DNA of 64,000 nt from Emticicia sp. C21 (GTDB lineage: Bacteria; Bacteroidota; Bacteroidia; Cytophagales; Spirosomataceae): the NCBI RefSeq assembly GCF_003418935.1, contig NZ_QVMT01000003.1, positions 248,001 to 312,000 of the forward strand. The letters are read 5' to 3'. A program made the position numbers and the translations under genes. This document shows positions 16,820 to 24,785 of this stretch, piece after piece. The stretch's first letter is position 1; each line of letters starts with the position of its first letter. The notes below the pieces were generated by a model. The model had not been told where the DNA came from, did not search any database, and worked only from the letters and a program-made list of their open reading frames with translations.

Positions 16820-18066
16820 TTTTTGCCTTTGGTTTTACTTTTCTTGCGTTTCATTTCTTCAAACTGCTCGGCTTCTTTCAGTAAAGCTTTTAAATCAGAG
16901 CTGGTTGTATCCTTCGAGAAGTCGATGGTAGCGGCATAATCCAGTTTATCCAATCCTATTACCTGAACAGGTTTATTCAGATATGCTTCTATCTCGGTCA
17001 GCATAGGTTTTTCTTCGGTGCTGCAAAATGAAATGGCATTGCCTTTTTGTGTACCTCTGCCCGTACGACCAACCCTGTGCACATAATTTTCGGGTACATC
17101 AGGCAAATCATAATTGACTACATAATCTACATTGGCAATGTCAATACCTCTGGCGCTCACATCGGTAGCAATCAATAACTTAGTCTCACCTGTTCTGAAT
17201 TTATTCAATACTACCAATCGGTCTTGTTGTTCTTTATCCCCATGCAGCGTTTCGGCGGCTATGTTTACACGCTCCATCGCTGCTTTTACTCTTTCGGCAC
17301 GAACCTTAGTACGTACAAAAACGAGAATTTTGTTTTCCGGATGCTCGTTTACCAGACGTTCCAGAAAGAAACGTTTATCGTCCATCTCTACGTGCATGAC
17401 TGCATGGTTGATGTTCTTTGCCACTTTATCATTGGGTGAAATCTGTATTCTGATAGCGTTATGCACCAAAGAGTAAGCTAATTTTTTGATTTCTTCGTTG
17501 ATAGTGGCCGAGAAAAACAAAGTCTGGTGTTTGCGTGGCAAAAACCGTAATACATCCTGAATATCTTTAATAAAGCCTAAATCCAACATATGGTCGGCTT
17601 CGTCTAATATCAGAATTTCTGTATGATTCAATTTCAGATGTCCCTGACTTACCAGGTCAAACATACGTCCGGGAGTAGCTACCAATACATCAATGCCTTT
17701 TTCCAGTTTCAGAATCTGTGGGTCTTGTTCAACCCCACCAAAGAGTGAAAAAGTCTTTACTTTTGTTCCCTGACCCAATTTTTGAAAAACCTCTGTAATC
17801 TGAATCGCTAGCTCACGTGTCGGCACCATCACTACGCAACGAATGGCATCAGACCTGGAACTCTTTTTCGCATCATTAATTAAATGAAGCACCGGAATAG
17901 CAAAGGCAGCCGTTTTGCCCGTACCCGTCTGCGCAATAGCCAATACATCTTCCCCACGCAGAATGGGCGTGATGGATTTATATTGAATATCTGTCGGACG
18001 TTTAAAGCCCAGTTTTTCCAGATTCTGCTTGATTTCCGGCGCTATGCGGTAGTCGTCAAATTTCAT
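16816..18066 (-). CDS. DEAD-box RNA helicase
   Basis: A 416-residue ATP-dependent RNA helicase that unwinds short RNA duplexes in ribosome assembly or cold-stressed mRNA. The Q motif (PTDIQ) precedes motif I AQTGTGKT (residues 45-52), followed by PTRELAIQ (82-89), the DEAD box (155-158), SAT, and the C-terminal HRVGRTGR. The C-terminal tail is short and lysine-rich ([11 protein letters not shown]), unlike the long RNA-binding tails of DeaD/CsdA; the RRM protein encoded directly upstream may supply that function. The start ATG overlaps the RRM stop by 4 bp and the gene's end overlaps the VF530 start by 4 bp. Confidence 0.95.
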   Translation of the reverse strand: MKFDDYRIAPEIKQNLEKLGFKRPTDIQYKSITPILRGEDVLAIAQTGTGKTAAFAIPVLHLINDAKKSSRSDAIRCVVMVPTRELAIQITEVFQKLGQGTKVKTFSLFGGVEQDPQILKLEKGIDVLVATPGRMFDLVSQGHLKLNHTEILILDEADHMLDLGFIKDIQDVLRFLPRKHQTLFFSATINEEIKKLAYSLVHNAIRIQISPNDKVAKNINHAVMHVEMDDKRFFLERLVNEHPENKILVFVRTKVRAERVKAAMERVNIAAETLHGDKEQQDRLVVLNKFRTGETKLLIATDVSARGIDIANVDYVVNYDLPDVPENYVHRVGRTGRGTQKGNAISFCSTEEKPMLTEIEAYLNKPVQVIGLDKLDYAATIDFSKDTTSSDLKALLKEAEQFEEMKRKKSKTKGKK

Positions 18067-18407
18067 TTTTTGTTGCGTTTATCATAGCCTTTGCCAATGC
18101 CTCTGAAATGTCCGGTAGCTTTTCCCTGCTGATTAACCTTGAAGTTTGTTTTAGGTTTAGGTGCTTCTTTCTTCTCCGAAATACCTACCTCTAAGGTTCG
18201 ACCCATTAATTCTGTCCCATTCAGTTCATGAATCGCATTTCTTACGGCATCTTCATCTGGCATATCCACAAAGCCGAAGCCTTTGTTCTGGCGTGTTACT
18301 TTATCTTTTACGATTTTTACAGAAGTTACTTCGCCATATTTTTCAAATAAAGCTCTTAAATCTTTTTCTTTTAGTTTGAAAGGAATACTCCCCACAAAAA
18401 TGTCCAT
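18063..18407 (-). CDS. RNA-recognition-motif (RRM) protein
   Basis: A 114-residue RNA-binding protein. Residues 1-80 form one RRM: RNP2 is IFVGSI (3-8), RNP1 is KGFGFVDM (about 43-50). The tail is basic and glycine-rich ([16 protein letters not shown]). It is the first gene of a three-gene operon with a DEAD-box helicase and VF530, each joined by a 4-bp ATGA-type overlap. Such single-RRM proteins are often cold-induced in Bacteroidota and Cyanobacteria. Confidence 0.93.
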   Translation of the reverse strand: MDIFVGSIPFKLKEKDLRALFEKYGEVTSVKIVKDKVTRQNKGFGFVDMPDEDAVRNAIHELNGTELMGRTLEVGISEKKEAPKPKTNFKVNQQGKATGHFRGIGKGYDKRNKK

Positions 18408-18547
18408 TGCCTTGGTATCTATGATTGAGATGCAAAATTACGAATTTTATATGATATGTTGGGGTTGGAGAGAAATACTAAAAGATTAGATAAGCAGATG
18501 GCTTTATTTCGTATCTGAAAATGAAAAACCATAGAGGAGAAATACAG

Positions 18548-18575
18548 AAAAACTCCCTCTTTTGATTGGAGGGAG
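18548..18575 (-). terminator. Terminator of the GLPGLI gene
   Basis: On the minus strand ctccctc pairs with gagggag (18575-18569 with 18559-18553), followed by five T. It lies about 58 bp after the stop of the gene at 18634-19383. Confidence 0.75.
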
Positions 18576-18633
18576 CTTAAGAACAAGAGGGCTATAAAGA
18601 GCGAAATCTTATGTAAATAATGAATCTAATGAG

Positions 18634-19383
18634 TTATTCACCACCATTTCTAATCATAATTCTTGGGCCGGCACCGCCGCCTTGTATACCCATTTCTTTC
18701 ATATGGTCGTCGCGAATCTTCTTGAATTCTTTATTGCTCACTTTTTTCCCACCTGTAGGTGCTTTTATTTCATTGGTCAACTTTTTCAACTCAATTTTAG
18801 AAGCCGTAATAACAGTAGTGCCGTCGTTGAGGTCGGCCTGAAGAATTAAGCCGGGTAATCCCCAGAAACCTTGTGGTCCGGCTGGGCTAATCAATGCTTC
18901 GGTATACCAGGCTACTACTTCCTGCTTGGCTTCTTCGTTATAAAAAGTAGCTTTCTTGCAATCGTAACCTGCTATCTTTTTGGTTTCATCCACAAATTTC
19001 CACGGATTTGTTTTCAGGGAATCTTCGATACGGAATTTCTTGCCTGCAAAATCGGTAACGGTAATAAATTTAGAGGCTTCGAAATTGCGATATAAATCCA
19101 TTTGTGGACGAGTGAAACGCATCTGTACATTTCCGCCTCCTACGTTTGTATTCACATCTTCCGGGTCTTCATCAATATTAGTATAGAAAGATTCGGTAGG
19201 AGAAAAATAGAGTCGGTTTTTACTGGTTCTGAACTCCGGAACCATGCTTTTCAGGTGTTCCTGTTCTTTGCCCAATCCTTTGTGCATATTTACTTTGAAC
19301 TCATAATCAATAATGCCTTCCTGGATTTGCGCTACGGCTAACTGGCTGATAATTAAAGCAATAAATAAAAATAACTTTTTCAT
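18634..19383 (-). CDS. GLPGLI family secreted protein
   Basis: A 249-residue protein with a signal peptide (MKKLFLFIALIISQLAVAQ) and the family's own motif GFWGLPGLIL at about residues 172-181. Other typical parts are the conserved GYDCKKATFYNE and VVAWYTEALISPAGPQGF segments. The C-terminus is glycine- and arginine-rich. The function of the family is unknown; in Bacteroidota its members often sit beside TonB-receptor-like barrel genes, one of which lies at 13614-16385 here. It is divergent from the histidine kinase at 19575 with 190 bp between them. Confidence 0.9.
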   Translation of the reverse strand: MKKLFLFIALIISQLAVAQIQEGIIDYEFKVNMHKGLGKEQEHLKSMVPEFRTSKNRLYFSPTESFYTNIDEDPEDVNTNVGGGNVQMRFTRPQMDLYRNFEASKFITVTDFAGKKFRIEDSLKTNPWKFVDETKKIAGYDCKKATFYNEEAKQEVVAWYTEALISPAGPQGFWGLPGLILQADLNDGTTVITASKIELKKLTNEIKAPTGGKKVSNKEFKKIRDDHMKEMGIQGGGAGPRIMIRNGGE

Positions 19384-19574
19384 GAGATGCTGGTTTGAAA
19401 TGTTTTCAGCAAAAGTAGAGTTCAGGCATCAGTCAGGAGGTTAATCATTATGGAAATAATGTTAATTAAGGTTAAAAAATAGATATGAAACCAAAAATGT
19501 CTTTTAATTTTGGTTCATAGAGTAAACCACAGGTGATGATATTTTGTGGTAATAAGTTTATTTAATAGAATACA

Positions 19575-21218
19575 TTGACGACCGGAATAAAAAATAAGAC
19601 ACATTTTCTATTAATATGCGTAAGCCTATTGGTGCTGACGCTGTTTAATGCTTTCTGGCTTCGGCAAAACTATATGGAGCAGAAAAAGAATCTGCAGAAA
19701 GATATTTTCAACAGCTTTGAGAAAACGGTATCTACCATGCAGGATTCACTCATTAAACGTCGGGTCGATTCTTCTATAAAAATGGGTAAGGTGGTAGTAA
19801 CAGCCAGAAAGAGAAGACCCGGGAAGAGGGCTGATACTAATGCGAATGTATCTGCAAATAGAGGTGTATTTATTACCAGAAGATTTTCCGGTTTACCTAT
19901 TCCTCCCGATAGTTTGAAAGGAAGGACTATGACGGTTTATTCAAGTAAATTTGACTTTATTGATTCAACAGGAAAAGATCTGTTAGCAAAAATGATACAA
20001 TCAATAAGAGTAGATTCTAACCGAAATCATATCAGGATTCAGTTAAAAGAAGATAGTAATACACATGTAGAGGGGCAGCCCAAGCGACCCCGGCAAATCA
20101 TGTTAGTTTCAGATATGCGCATGGGTGAAGTTGCAAAGGAAGATAGAAAAGAATTTAATCATTTGTATATAAGGCCCGGAAGAAAGCGTAAAGATACCCT
20201 GCAGAATATTGTTATTAATCTGGTAGCTGACACACTTAAACCGAAAGAACTCAAGCAGAAATACGCCGCCAGATTATTGAAACAACAGATTACTATTCCG
20301 TTTGAGGTAGCAGTAAAAAAAGGCCGGCAGAAAGATACGTCTGATGCACCTGCCAGGCTAAAGGCACACGTACAGTTCGATGGCATTGCGTATCAGGCTA
20401 AATTTCAGGAGCCTGATTGGTTCCTGATCAGAAGAATTTTTCCTCAGATACTTTTTTCGCTCTTTCTGATTACAATCACGAGTCTTTCATTCTGGCTGAT
20501 TTACAGGAATCTGCAACAACAAAGGAGGCTTACAGCCTTGAAGAATGATTTTGTAAGCAATATTACGCATGAATTGAAAACACCAATATCAACGGTAAGT
20601 GTGGCTATTGAAGCATTAAGTAGTTTCAATGTATTGCAGAACCCTACACAAACGAAAGAGTATCTGGAAATCTCAAAAAATGAATTGAACCGACTCTCAA
20701 TATTGGTCGATAAGGTTTTGAAAATGAGTGTTTTTGAGCAAAAGGAATTGGTGTTGAATAATGATAGTATCAATTTCAGGAGTCTGGTTGAAAGTGTATT
20801 GGCAACCATGAAGCTACAATTTGAAAAATGCCAGGCCAATGTCAACTTCGATTTATTCGGCAAAACCTTTACCATCATAGGAGACTCTATTCATTTGACG
20901 AATGTTGTGTATAACCTTCTTGAGAATGCATTGAAATACAGCAAGGAACCCAATATCAATGTGGTGTTGCAGGAGAATGAAGAGAATCTGCAATTAAGCA
21001 TTGAAGATAACGGTATGGGCATTGAAGAGGAATTTCTACCAAAAATCTTTGATAAGTTTTTCAGAGTACCTACCGGAAATGTGCATAATATTAAGGGTTA
21101 TGGTTTGGGACTCAGCTATGTAAAAAATGTAATTGAATGCCACAAAGGCACGATAGAAGTAAATAGCAAGGTAGGAGAGGGTAGTACATTTATTATGCGA
21201 TTGCCTTTGATGGGGTAA
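19575..21218 (+). CDS. Sensor histidine kinase
   Basis: A 547-residue membrane kinase. Helices at about residues 10-28 and 289-310 enclose a basic periplasmic sensor domain of about 260 residues that I do not recognise (it contains an unusual arginine/lysine-rich stretch near residues 76-90). The cytoplasmic part has HisKA with the H-box SNITHELKTP (His332), then HATPase with the N, G1 and G2 boxes (NLLENALKYS, DNGMGIEEEF, GYGLGLSYVK). No HAMP domain is present. The only start giving the first membrane helix is TTG 19575. The response regulator at 21262 follows after 43 bp and is the probable partner. Confidence 0.88.
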   Translation: MTTGIKNKTHFLLICVSLLVLTLFNAFWLRQNYMEQKKNLQKDIFNSFEKTVSTMQDSLIKRRVDSSIKMGKVVVTARKRRPGKRADTNANVSANRGVFITRRFSGLPIPPDSLKGRTMTVYSSKFDFIDSTGKDLLAKMIQSIRVDSNRNHIRIQLKEDSNTHVEGQPKRPRQIMLVSDMRMGEVAKEDRKEFNHLYIRPGRKRKDTLQNIVINLVADTLKPKELKQKYAARLLKQQITIPFEVAVKKGRQKDTSDAPARLKAHVQFDGIAYQAKFQEPDWFLIRRIFPQILFSLFLITITSLSFWLIYRNLQQQRRLTALKNDFVSNITHELKTPISTVSVAIEALSSFNVLQNPTQTKEYLEISKNELNRLSILVDKVLKMSVFEQKELVLNNDSINFRSLVESVLATMKLQFEKCQANVNFDLFGKTFTIIGDSIHLTNVVYNLLENALKYSKEPNINVVLQENEENLQLSIEDNGMGIEEEFLPKIFDKFFRVPTGNVHNIKGYGLGLSYVKNVIECHKGTIEVNSKVGEGSTFIMRLPLMG

Positions 21219-21233
21219 GGCGCTATTCGTAGG

Positions 21234-21258
21234 GACGATTTAGAAAATTGTGATACAT
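21234..21258. repeat. Decayed half of the 'atcacgattt' repeat family
   Basis: gacgatttagaaaattgtgataca (21234-21257) matches the right-hand hairpin of the copy at 13101-13124 with a few changes. It now forms the leader between the kinase and regulator genes and supplies the GTG codon at 21250. Confidence 0.5.
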
Positions 21259-21261
21259 AAA

Positions 21262-21948
21262 ATGACAAAGATATTATACGTAGAAGACGAGCCTTTTTTG
21301 GGTAAAATAGTGAAAGAAAGCCTTGAAACCAGAAATTTTGAGGTAAGAATGGTAGCAGATGGCAATCTGGTACTGAAAGCTTATGAGCAATTCAAACCGG
21401 ATATTTGTGTGCTGGATGTGATGCTACCCAATAAAGACGGCTATACTTTAGGCAATGAAATCAGGCAATTGAGACCTTATCTGCCTATTATCTTCCTGAC
21501 AGCTAAAACCCAGACTGACGATGTACTGAAAGGCTTCCAATCAGGTGGGAATGATTATATCCGTAAGCCTTTTAGTATGGAAGAGTTGATTGTGAGAATC
21601 AATAATTTGTTATTGCTTTCCAATAGCAAAGGTATGACTCCAACAGGTAGTATTCAATTGGGTAAATATGAATTCCTACCTCAGAAATATGAGTTGAGAT
21701 TGAATGATAATTGCCGGAAACTCTCGCACCGTGAAACCGAATTATTGAAGATTTTTACTGAAAACAGAAACTTTACTGTGAACCGTAAAGAGATATTGAT
21801 GAAAATATGGGGAGATGATTCTTTTTTTAATTCACGTAATCTGGATGTATACATTACCAAATTACGTGATTATCTGAAAGAGGATGAAACTCTGGAGTTG
21901 ATGACGATTAAGGGGGTTGGCTATCATTTTACAACGCCAACGGCTTAG
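21262..21948 (+). CDS. OmpR-family response regulator
   Basis: A 228-residue two-component regulator. The receiver domain has the acidic pair EDE near residues 8-10, the phospho-acceptor Asp52 in CVLDVMLP, the conserved T in LTAKTQ and K in IRKPF. The C-terminal winged helix (about 130-225) has the RETELLKIF and KIWGDDSFFNSRNLDVYITK motifs seen in Bacteroidota RprY-type regulators. ATG 21262 is chosen over GTG 21250, which lies in a repeat. It most likely is the partner of the kinase directly upstream. Confidence 0.92.
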   Translation: MTKILYVEDEPFLGKIVKESLETRNFEVRMVADGNLVLKAYEQFKPDICVLDVMLPNKDGYTLGNEIRQLRPYLPIIFLTAKTQTDDVLKGFQSGGNDYIRKPFSMEELIVRINNLLLLSNSKGMTPTGSIQLGKYEFLPQKYELRLNDNCRKLSHRETELLKIFTENRNFTVNRKEILMKIWGDDSFFNSRNLDVYITKLRDYLKEDETLELMTIKGVGYHFTTPTA

Positions 21949-22004
21949 TACTAAAATTCCCCTTTAGGGACGGTCCGCCGCGCGGCAAGGGGTGCATTTA
22001 TACC

Positions 22005-22700
22005 TCAATCATCTTTCAATACATATCCCATACCTGTTTTGGTATGAATCAGCTTTGGCTCGAAGTCTTTGTCTATTTTCTTGCGTAAGAAATTGATATA
22101 TACCTCAATCACGTTCAGGCTGTTTTCGGCATTATTGCCTTCCCATATCTTCTCGGCAATTTCAGCTTTTGAAACAACCTTTCCTTTATTTCTAATCAGA
22201 TATTCTAATAAAGAAAATTCTTTAGGAGTCAGTTCTATTTTAGTGCCCTGACGCGTAGCTATCTTGCTTTCGAGATTGATTTCCAAATCGGCAATTCTTA
22301 AGAAACTAGAAGCATTAGGCTCGTTTTCGGCATAGGCTCTTTTCAGAAACACATTCACACGTGCCAGTAACTCCCGGTATTCAAAAGGTTTTACAATATA
22401 ATCGTCTGCCCCTTTTTCGAAGCCCAGAATCTTATCGTCAGTTTCCCCTAGAGCAGTCAGCATGATAATGGGTATCTGATTATCTTTCTCACGGATTTTG
22501 GCACATACCTCATAGCCATTCATGACAGGCAAATTGACATCCAGAATGATAAGGTCATACTTACCACTCGACGCAAGGCGAAGCCCTATTTGTCCATCAA
22601 ATGCCACTGAGGTATCAAAATCTTTCTCGGCCAGGCCTTTGCTGATATTTTCAGCTAGACGTTGGTCGTCTTCGACGATGAGAATTCGCTTTTTTTCCAT
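22005..22700 (-). CDS. OmpR-family response regulator without adjacent kinase
   Basis: A 231-residue regulator. The receiver (residues 4-118) has ED at 10-11, the phospho-acceptor Asp54 in IILDVNLP, and the conserved KPFEYRELLARV. The C-terminal winged-helix domain (about 135-230) is of CusR type (TPKEFSLLEYLIRNKGKVVS, then INFLRKKIDKDF and TGMGYVL). ATG 22700 is preferred over GTG 22718. Its first 46 bp overlap the end of the symporter gene in another frame, so both genes are read from one mRNA and translation is probably coupled. No kinase gene is adjacent; the HAMP kinase at 33536 is one possible partner. Confidence 0.9.
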   Translation of the reverse strand: MEKKRILIVEDDQRLAENISKGLAEKDFDTSVAFDGQIGLRLASSGKYDLIILDVNLPVMNGYEVCAKIREKDNQIPIIMLTALGETDDKILGFEKGADDYIVKPFEYRELLARVNVFLKRAYAENEPNASSFLRIADLEINLESKIATRQGTKIELTPKEFSLLEYLIRNKGKVVSKAEIAEKIWEGNNAENSLNVIEVYINFLRKKIDKDFEPKLIHTKTGMGYVLKDD

Positions 22701-24376
22701 AAGTTTTGAATCATCCACGCTATACTAATGACTAACGCGCAGCCAATGGGGTTAAACCAAAGATAGGCAATCCATTCTTTTTTTAGCATTAACTGCGGAA
22801 TCCCGATTCCTAAGATAATACCCTGGCTGATAACCGCTGCCCAGAAGGTAGCAGTACCGCCAATGTTTTTGAAATAGAATGCTACCAGAAATACACCTAA
22901 AATAATACCATAGAATAAGGAACCTAATACGTTGACAACCTCAATCATATTGCCTAATTCGCTGGCATATTGTGCAACAAATATACAAAAAATACCCCAC
23001 ACAACCGTCGAAACTTTTGAAGCATTCAATTCTGCCTTTTCGGTCGGTGGTGTCTTAGCATACTTCCGGTATACATCTACAACGGTGGTAGCAGCCAAAG
23101 AATTGTAAGCAGAGGCAATAGACCCCATCGATGCCGCAAAAATAACGGCTATTAAAAGACCGATTAAACCATGTGGCAGATAATCTAAAACAAAGCGCAG
23201 GAAGACAAAATCTCTATCGTTGGTAGTAGCACCCGGATTGTTTTGCTTGATTAAACTAACCACCTGTGCTTTTACATTTTTGCTCAATGAATCAGACTCT
23301 TTCAATGAAGCTTTATAAACCATCAGTTTTTCGTTTTCTGCATCGCCAATATCGCTTAGCAATTGTTGTTTCTTCTTCGATATAACTTCATGTTCTTTTT
23401 CAAGCGCCTGCAATTGTGGCGCATATTGACTGGTTCTTAGTTTATCTACTTCTACTTTGTTGAAGAAAACAGGAGAGGTATTGTATTGATAAAATACAAA
23501 TACCAGAACCCCCACCAACAAAATACCAAACTGCATGGGCACTTTCAGCAAGCCATTCATGACCAAACCTAAACGGCTCTGGTTGGTAGATTCTCCGGTA
23601 AGGTAACGCCCTACCTGTGATTGGTCAGTACCGAAATAAGATAATTGCAAAAAGAACCCGCCGATTAGCCCAGACCAGAGATTATAACGGTCTTTGGGAT
23701 TGAATTCAAAAGAAACCAGATTCATGTGGCCCGATTTACCTGCTATTTTCAAGGCTTTTACCAGACCAATTTCTGCAGGGAGCATCTGAAGGACAATTAC
23801 GCCTGCCAGAAACATGGCTACCGTTATTACCAGCATCTGTTGCACATGGGTATAAGAAATGGCTTTTGTACCACCTATTACTGTATAGGTAAGCACTAAT
23901 CCACCCATAATGATATTGGTCCAGACGATATCCCAGCCGAAGATGGTGGAAAGAATAATGGCAGGGGCATAAATAGAAATACCTGTAGACAGGCTGCGTT
24001 GCACCAGAAATAAAAAGGCCGTAAAAATGCGCACTTTGCCATCGAAACGCTTTTCCAAATATTCGTAAGCAGTATATACTTTCAATCGATGAAAAATGGG
24101 TATGAACGTAATACAGAGTACTATCATGGCTAAAGGTAAACCAAAATAGAACTGTACAAAGCGCATACCATCATCAAAACCTTGTCCTGTTGTAGAAAGA
24201 AAGGTGATGGCGCTGGCTTGGGTAGCCATTACCGAAAGGCCTACATGATACCAGGGCAATGATTGGTTGCCTAGTAGGTAGCCGTCAATGTCTTTATCGC
24301 GGTGGCTTTTATAGACACCGTATATGATGATGAACAGGAGCGTAACAGTAAGTAAAATCCAGTCGAGGTTGGTCAT
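22655..24376 (-). CDS. Sodium:solute symporter (SSS/SLC5 family)
   Basis: A 573-residue inner-membrane transporter with about 13-14 helices that couples Na+ entry to solute uptake. GYLLGNQSLPWYHVGLSVMA and the GTKAISYTH / GQSQVGRYL-like segments are SSS family motifs. Residues about 320-400 form a long hydrophilic, coiled-coil-like insertion (rich in K, E, Q and S) that standard SSS proteins lack or have shorter. It overlaps the 49-residue microprotein upstream by 4 bp and the regulator downstream by 46 bp. The substrate is unknown; amino acids, sugars or sialic-acid-like compounds are possible. Confidence 0.9.
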   Translation of the reverse strand: MTNLDWILLTVTLLFIIIYGVYKSHRDKDIDGYLLGNQSLPWYHVGLSVMATQASAITFLSTTGQGFDDGMRFVQFYFGLPLAMIVLCITFIPIFHRLKVYTAYEYLEKRFDGKVRIFTAFLFLVQRSLSTGISIYAPAIILSTIFGWDIVWTNIIMGGLVLTYTVIGGTKAISYTHVQQMLVITVAMFLAGVIVLQMLPAEIGLVKALKIAGKSGHMNLVSFEFNPKDRYNLWSGLIGGFFLQLSYFGTDQSQVGRYLTGESTNQSRLGLVMNGLLKVPMQFGILLVGVLVFVFYQYNTSPVFFNKVEVDKLRTSQYAPQLQALEKEHEVISKKKQQLLSDIGDAENEKLMVYKASLKESDSLSKNVKAQVVSLIKQNNPGATTNDRDFVFLRFVLDYLPHGLIGLLIAVIFAASMGSIASAYNSLAATTVVDVYRKYAKTPPTEKAELNASKVSTVVWGIFCIFVAQYASELGNMIEVVNVLGSLFYGIILGVFLVAFYFKNIGGTATFWAAVISQGIILGIGIPQLMLKKEWIAYLWFNPIGCALVISIAWMIQNLWKKSEFSSSKTTNV

Positions 24377-24522
24377 GCAAAATAGAGGGTGAAAAGGTAG
24401 AAAAGGATGATAGTAACAAGCAAAGCTCCGGCAACGAGTATATATACGTTTCGCCAGGTACTTAGAATAGGAGCGTGCTCGCTATACTCTTCTATAGGGG
24501 CATCGGTTTTAGGCTTAGTCAT
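24373..24522 (-). CDS. 49-residue single-helix membrane microprotein
   Basis: I found this short gene by reading the gap upstream of the symporter. It begins ATG 24522 with MTKPKTDAPIEEYSEHAPIL, has one strongly hydrophobic helix at about residues 27-48 (VYILVAGALLVTIILFYLFT), and ends in TGA that overlaps the symporter's ATG by 4 bp (ATGA). The short acidic N-terminus would face the cytoplasm or periplasm. Known SSS transporters can have small partners (YjcH for ActP, YhdT for PanF), but those are two-helix proteins of other families. A role as accessory subunit is inference; the coupling and the helix are seen. Confidence 0.7.
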   Translation of the reverse strand: MTKPKTDAPIEEYSEHAPILSTWRNVYILVAGALLVTIILFYLFTLYFA

Positions 24523-24562
24523 AATTATAGGTTATATAGATAATTTAGTGAATGAGTGAATT

Positions 24563-24590
24563 AGTGATTGAGCGGCCGCCGCTGCGGTGA
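24563..24590. repeat. GC-rich intergenic repeat, copy 2
   Basis: An exact 28-bp reverse complement of 16464-16491, preceded by gtgaatgagtgaattagtgattgag, a degenerate form of the flank at the first copy. It lies between the symporter microprotein and the PorW gene. The second arm of the element is missing here. The rest of 24523-24785 contains no gene that I can support. Confidence 0.75.
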
Positions 24591-24785
24591 ATATTTTCAT
24601 TGTAAGGAATTTACTCTTTCACTGATTATCATTTTGTATACCTTTTCAAGGGGCATATCTCTTTCAATATTCTCTATTTTAAAAGGATATTATTTGTGTC
24701 TATAGACGAATCTTTTATTTTAGTAGACTCTAAGAGAAATCAAGCATGTTATCTTTTCAGGCAACTCTGAGTCTTCAATGATTTC

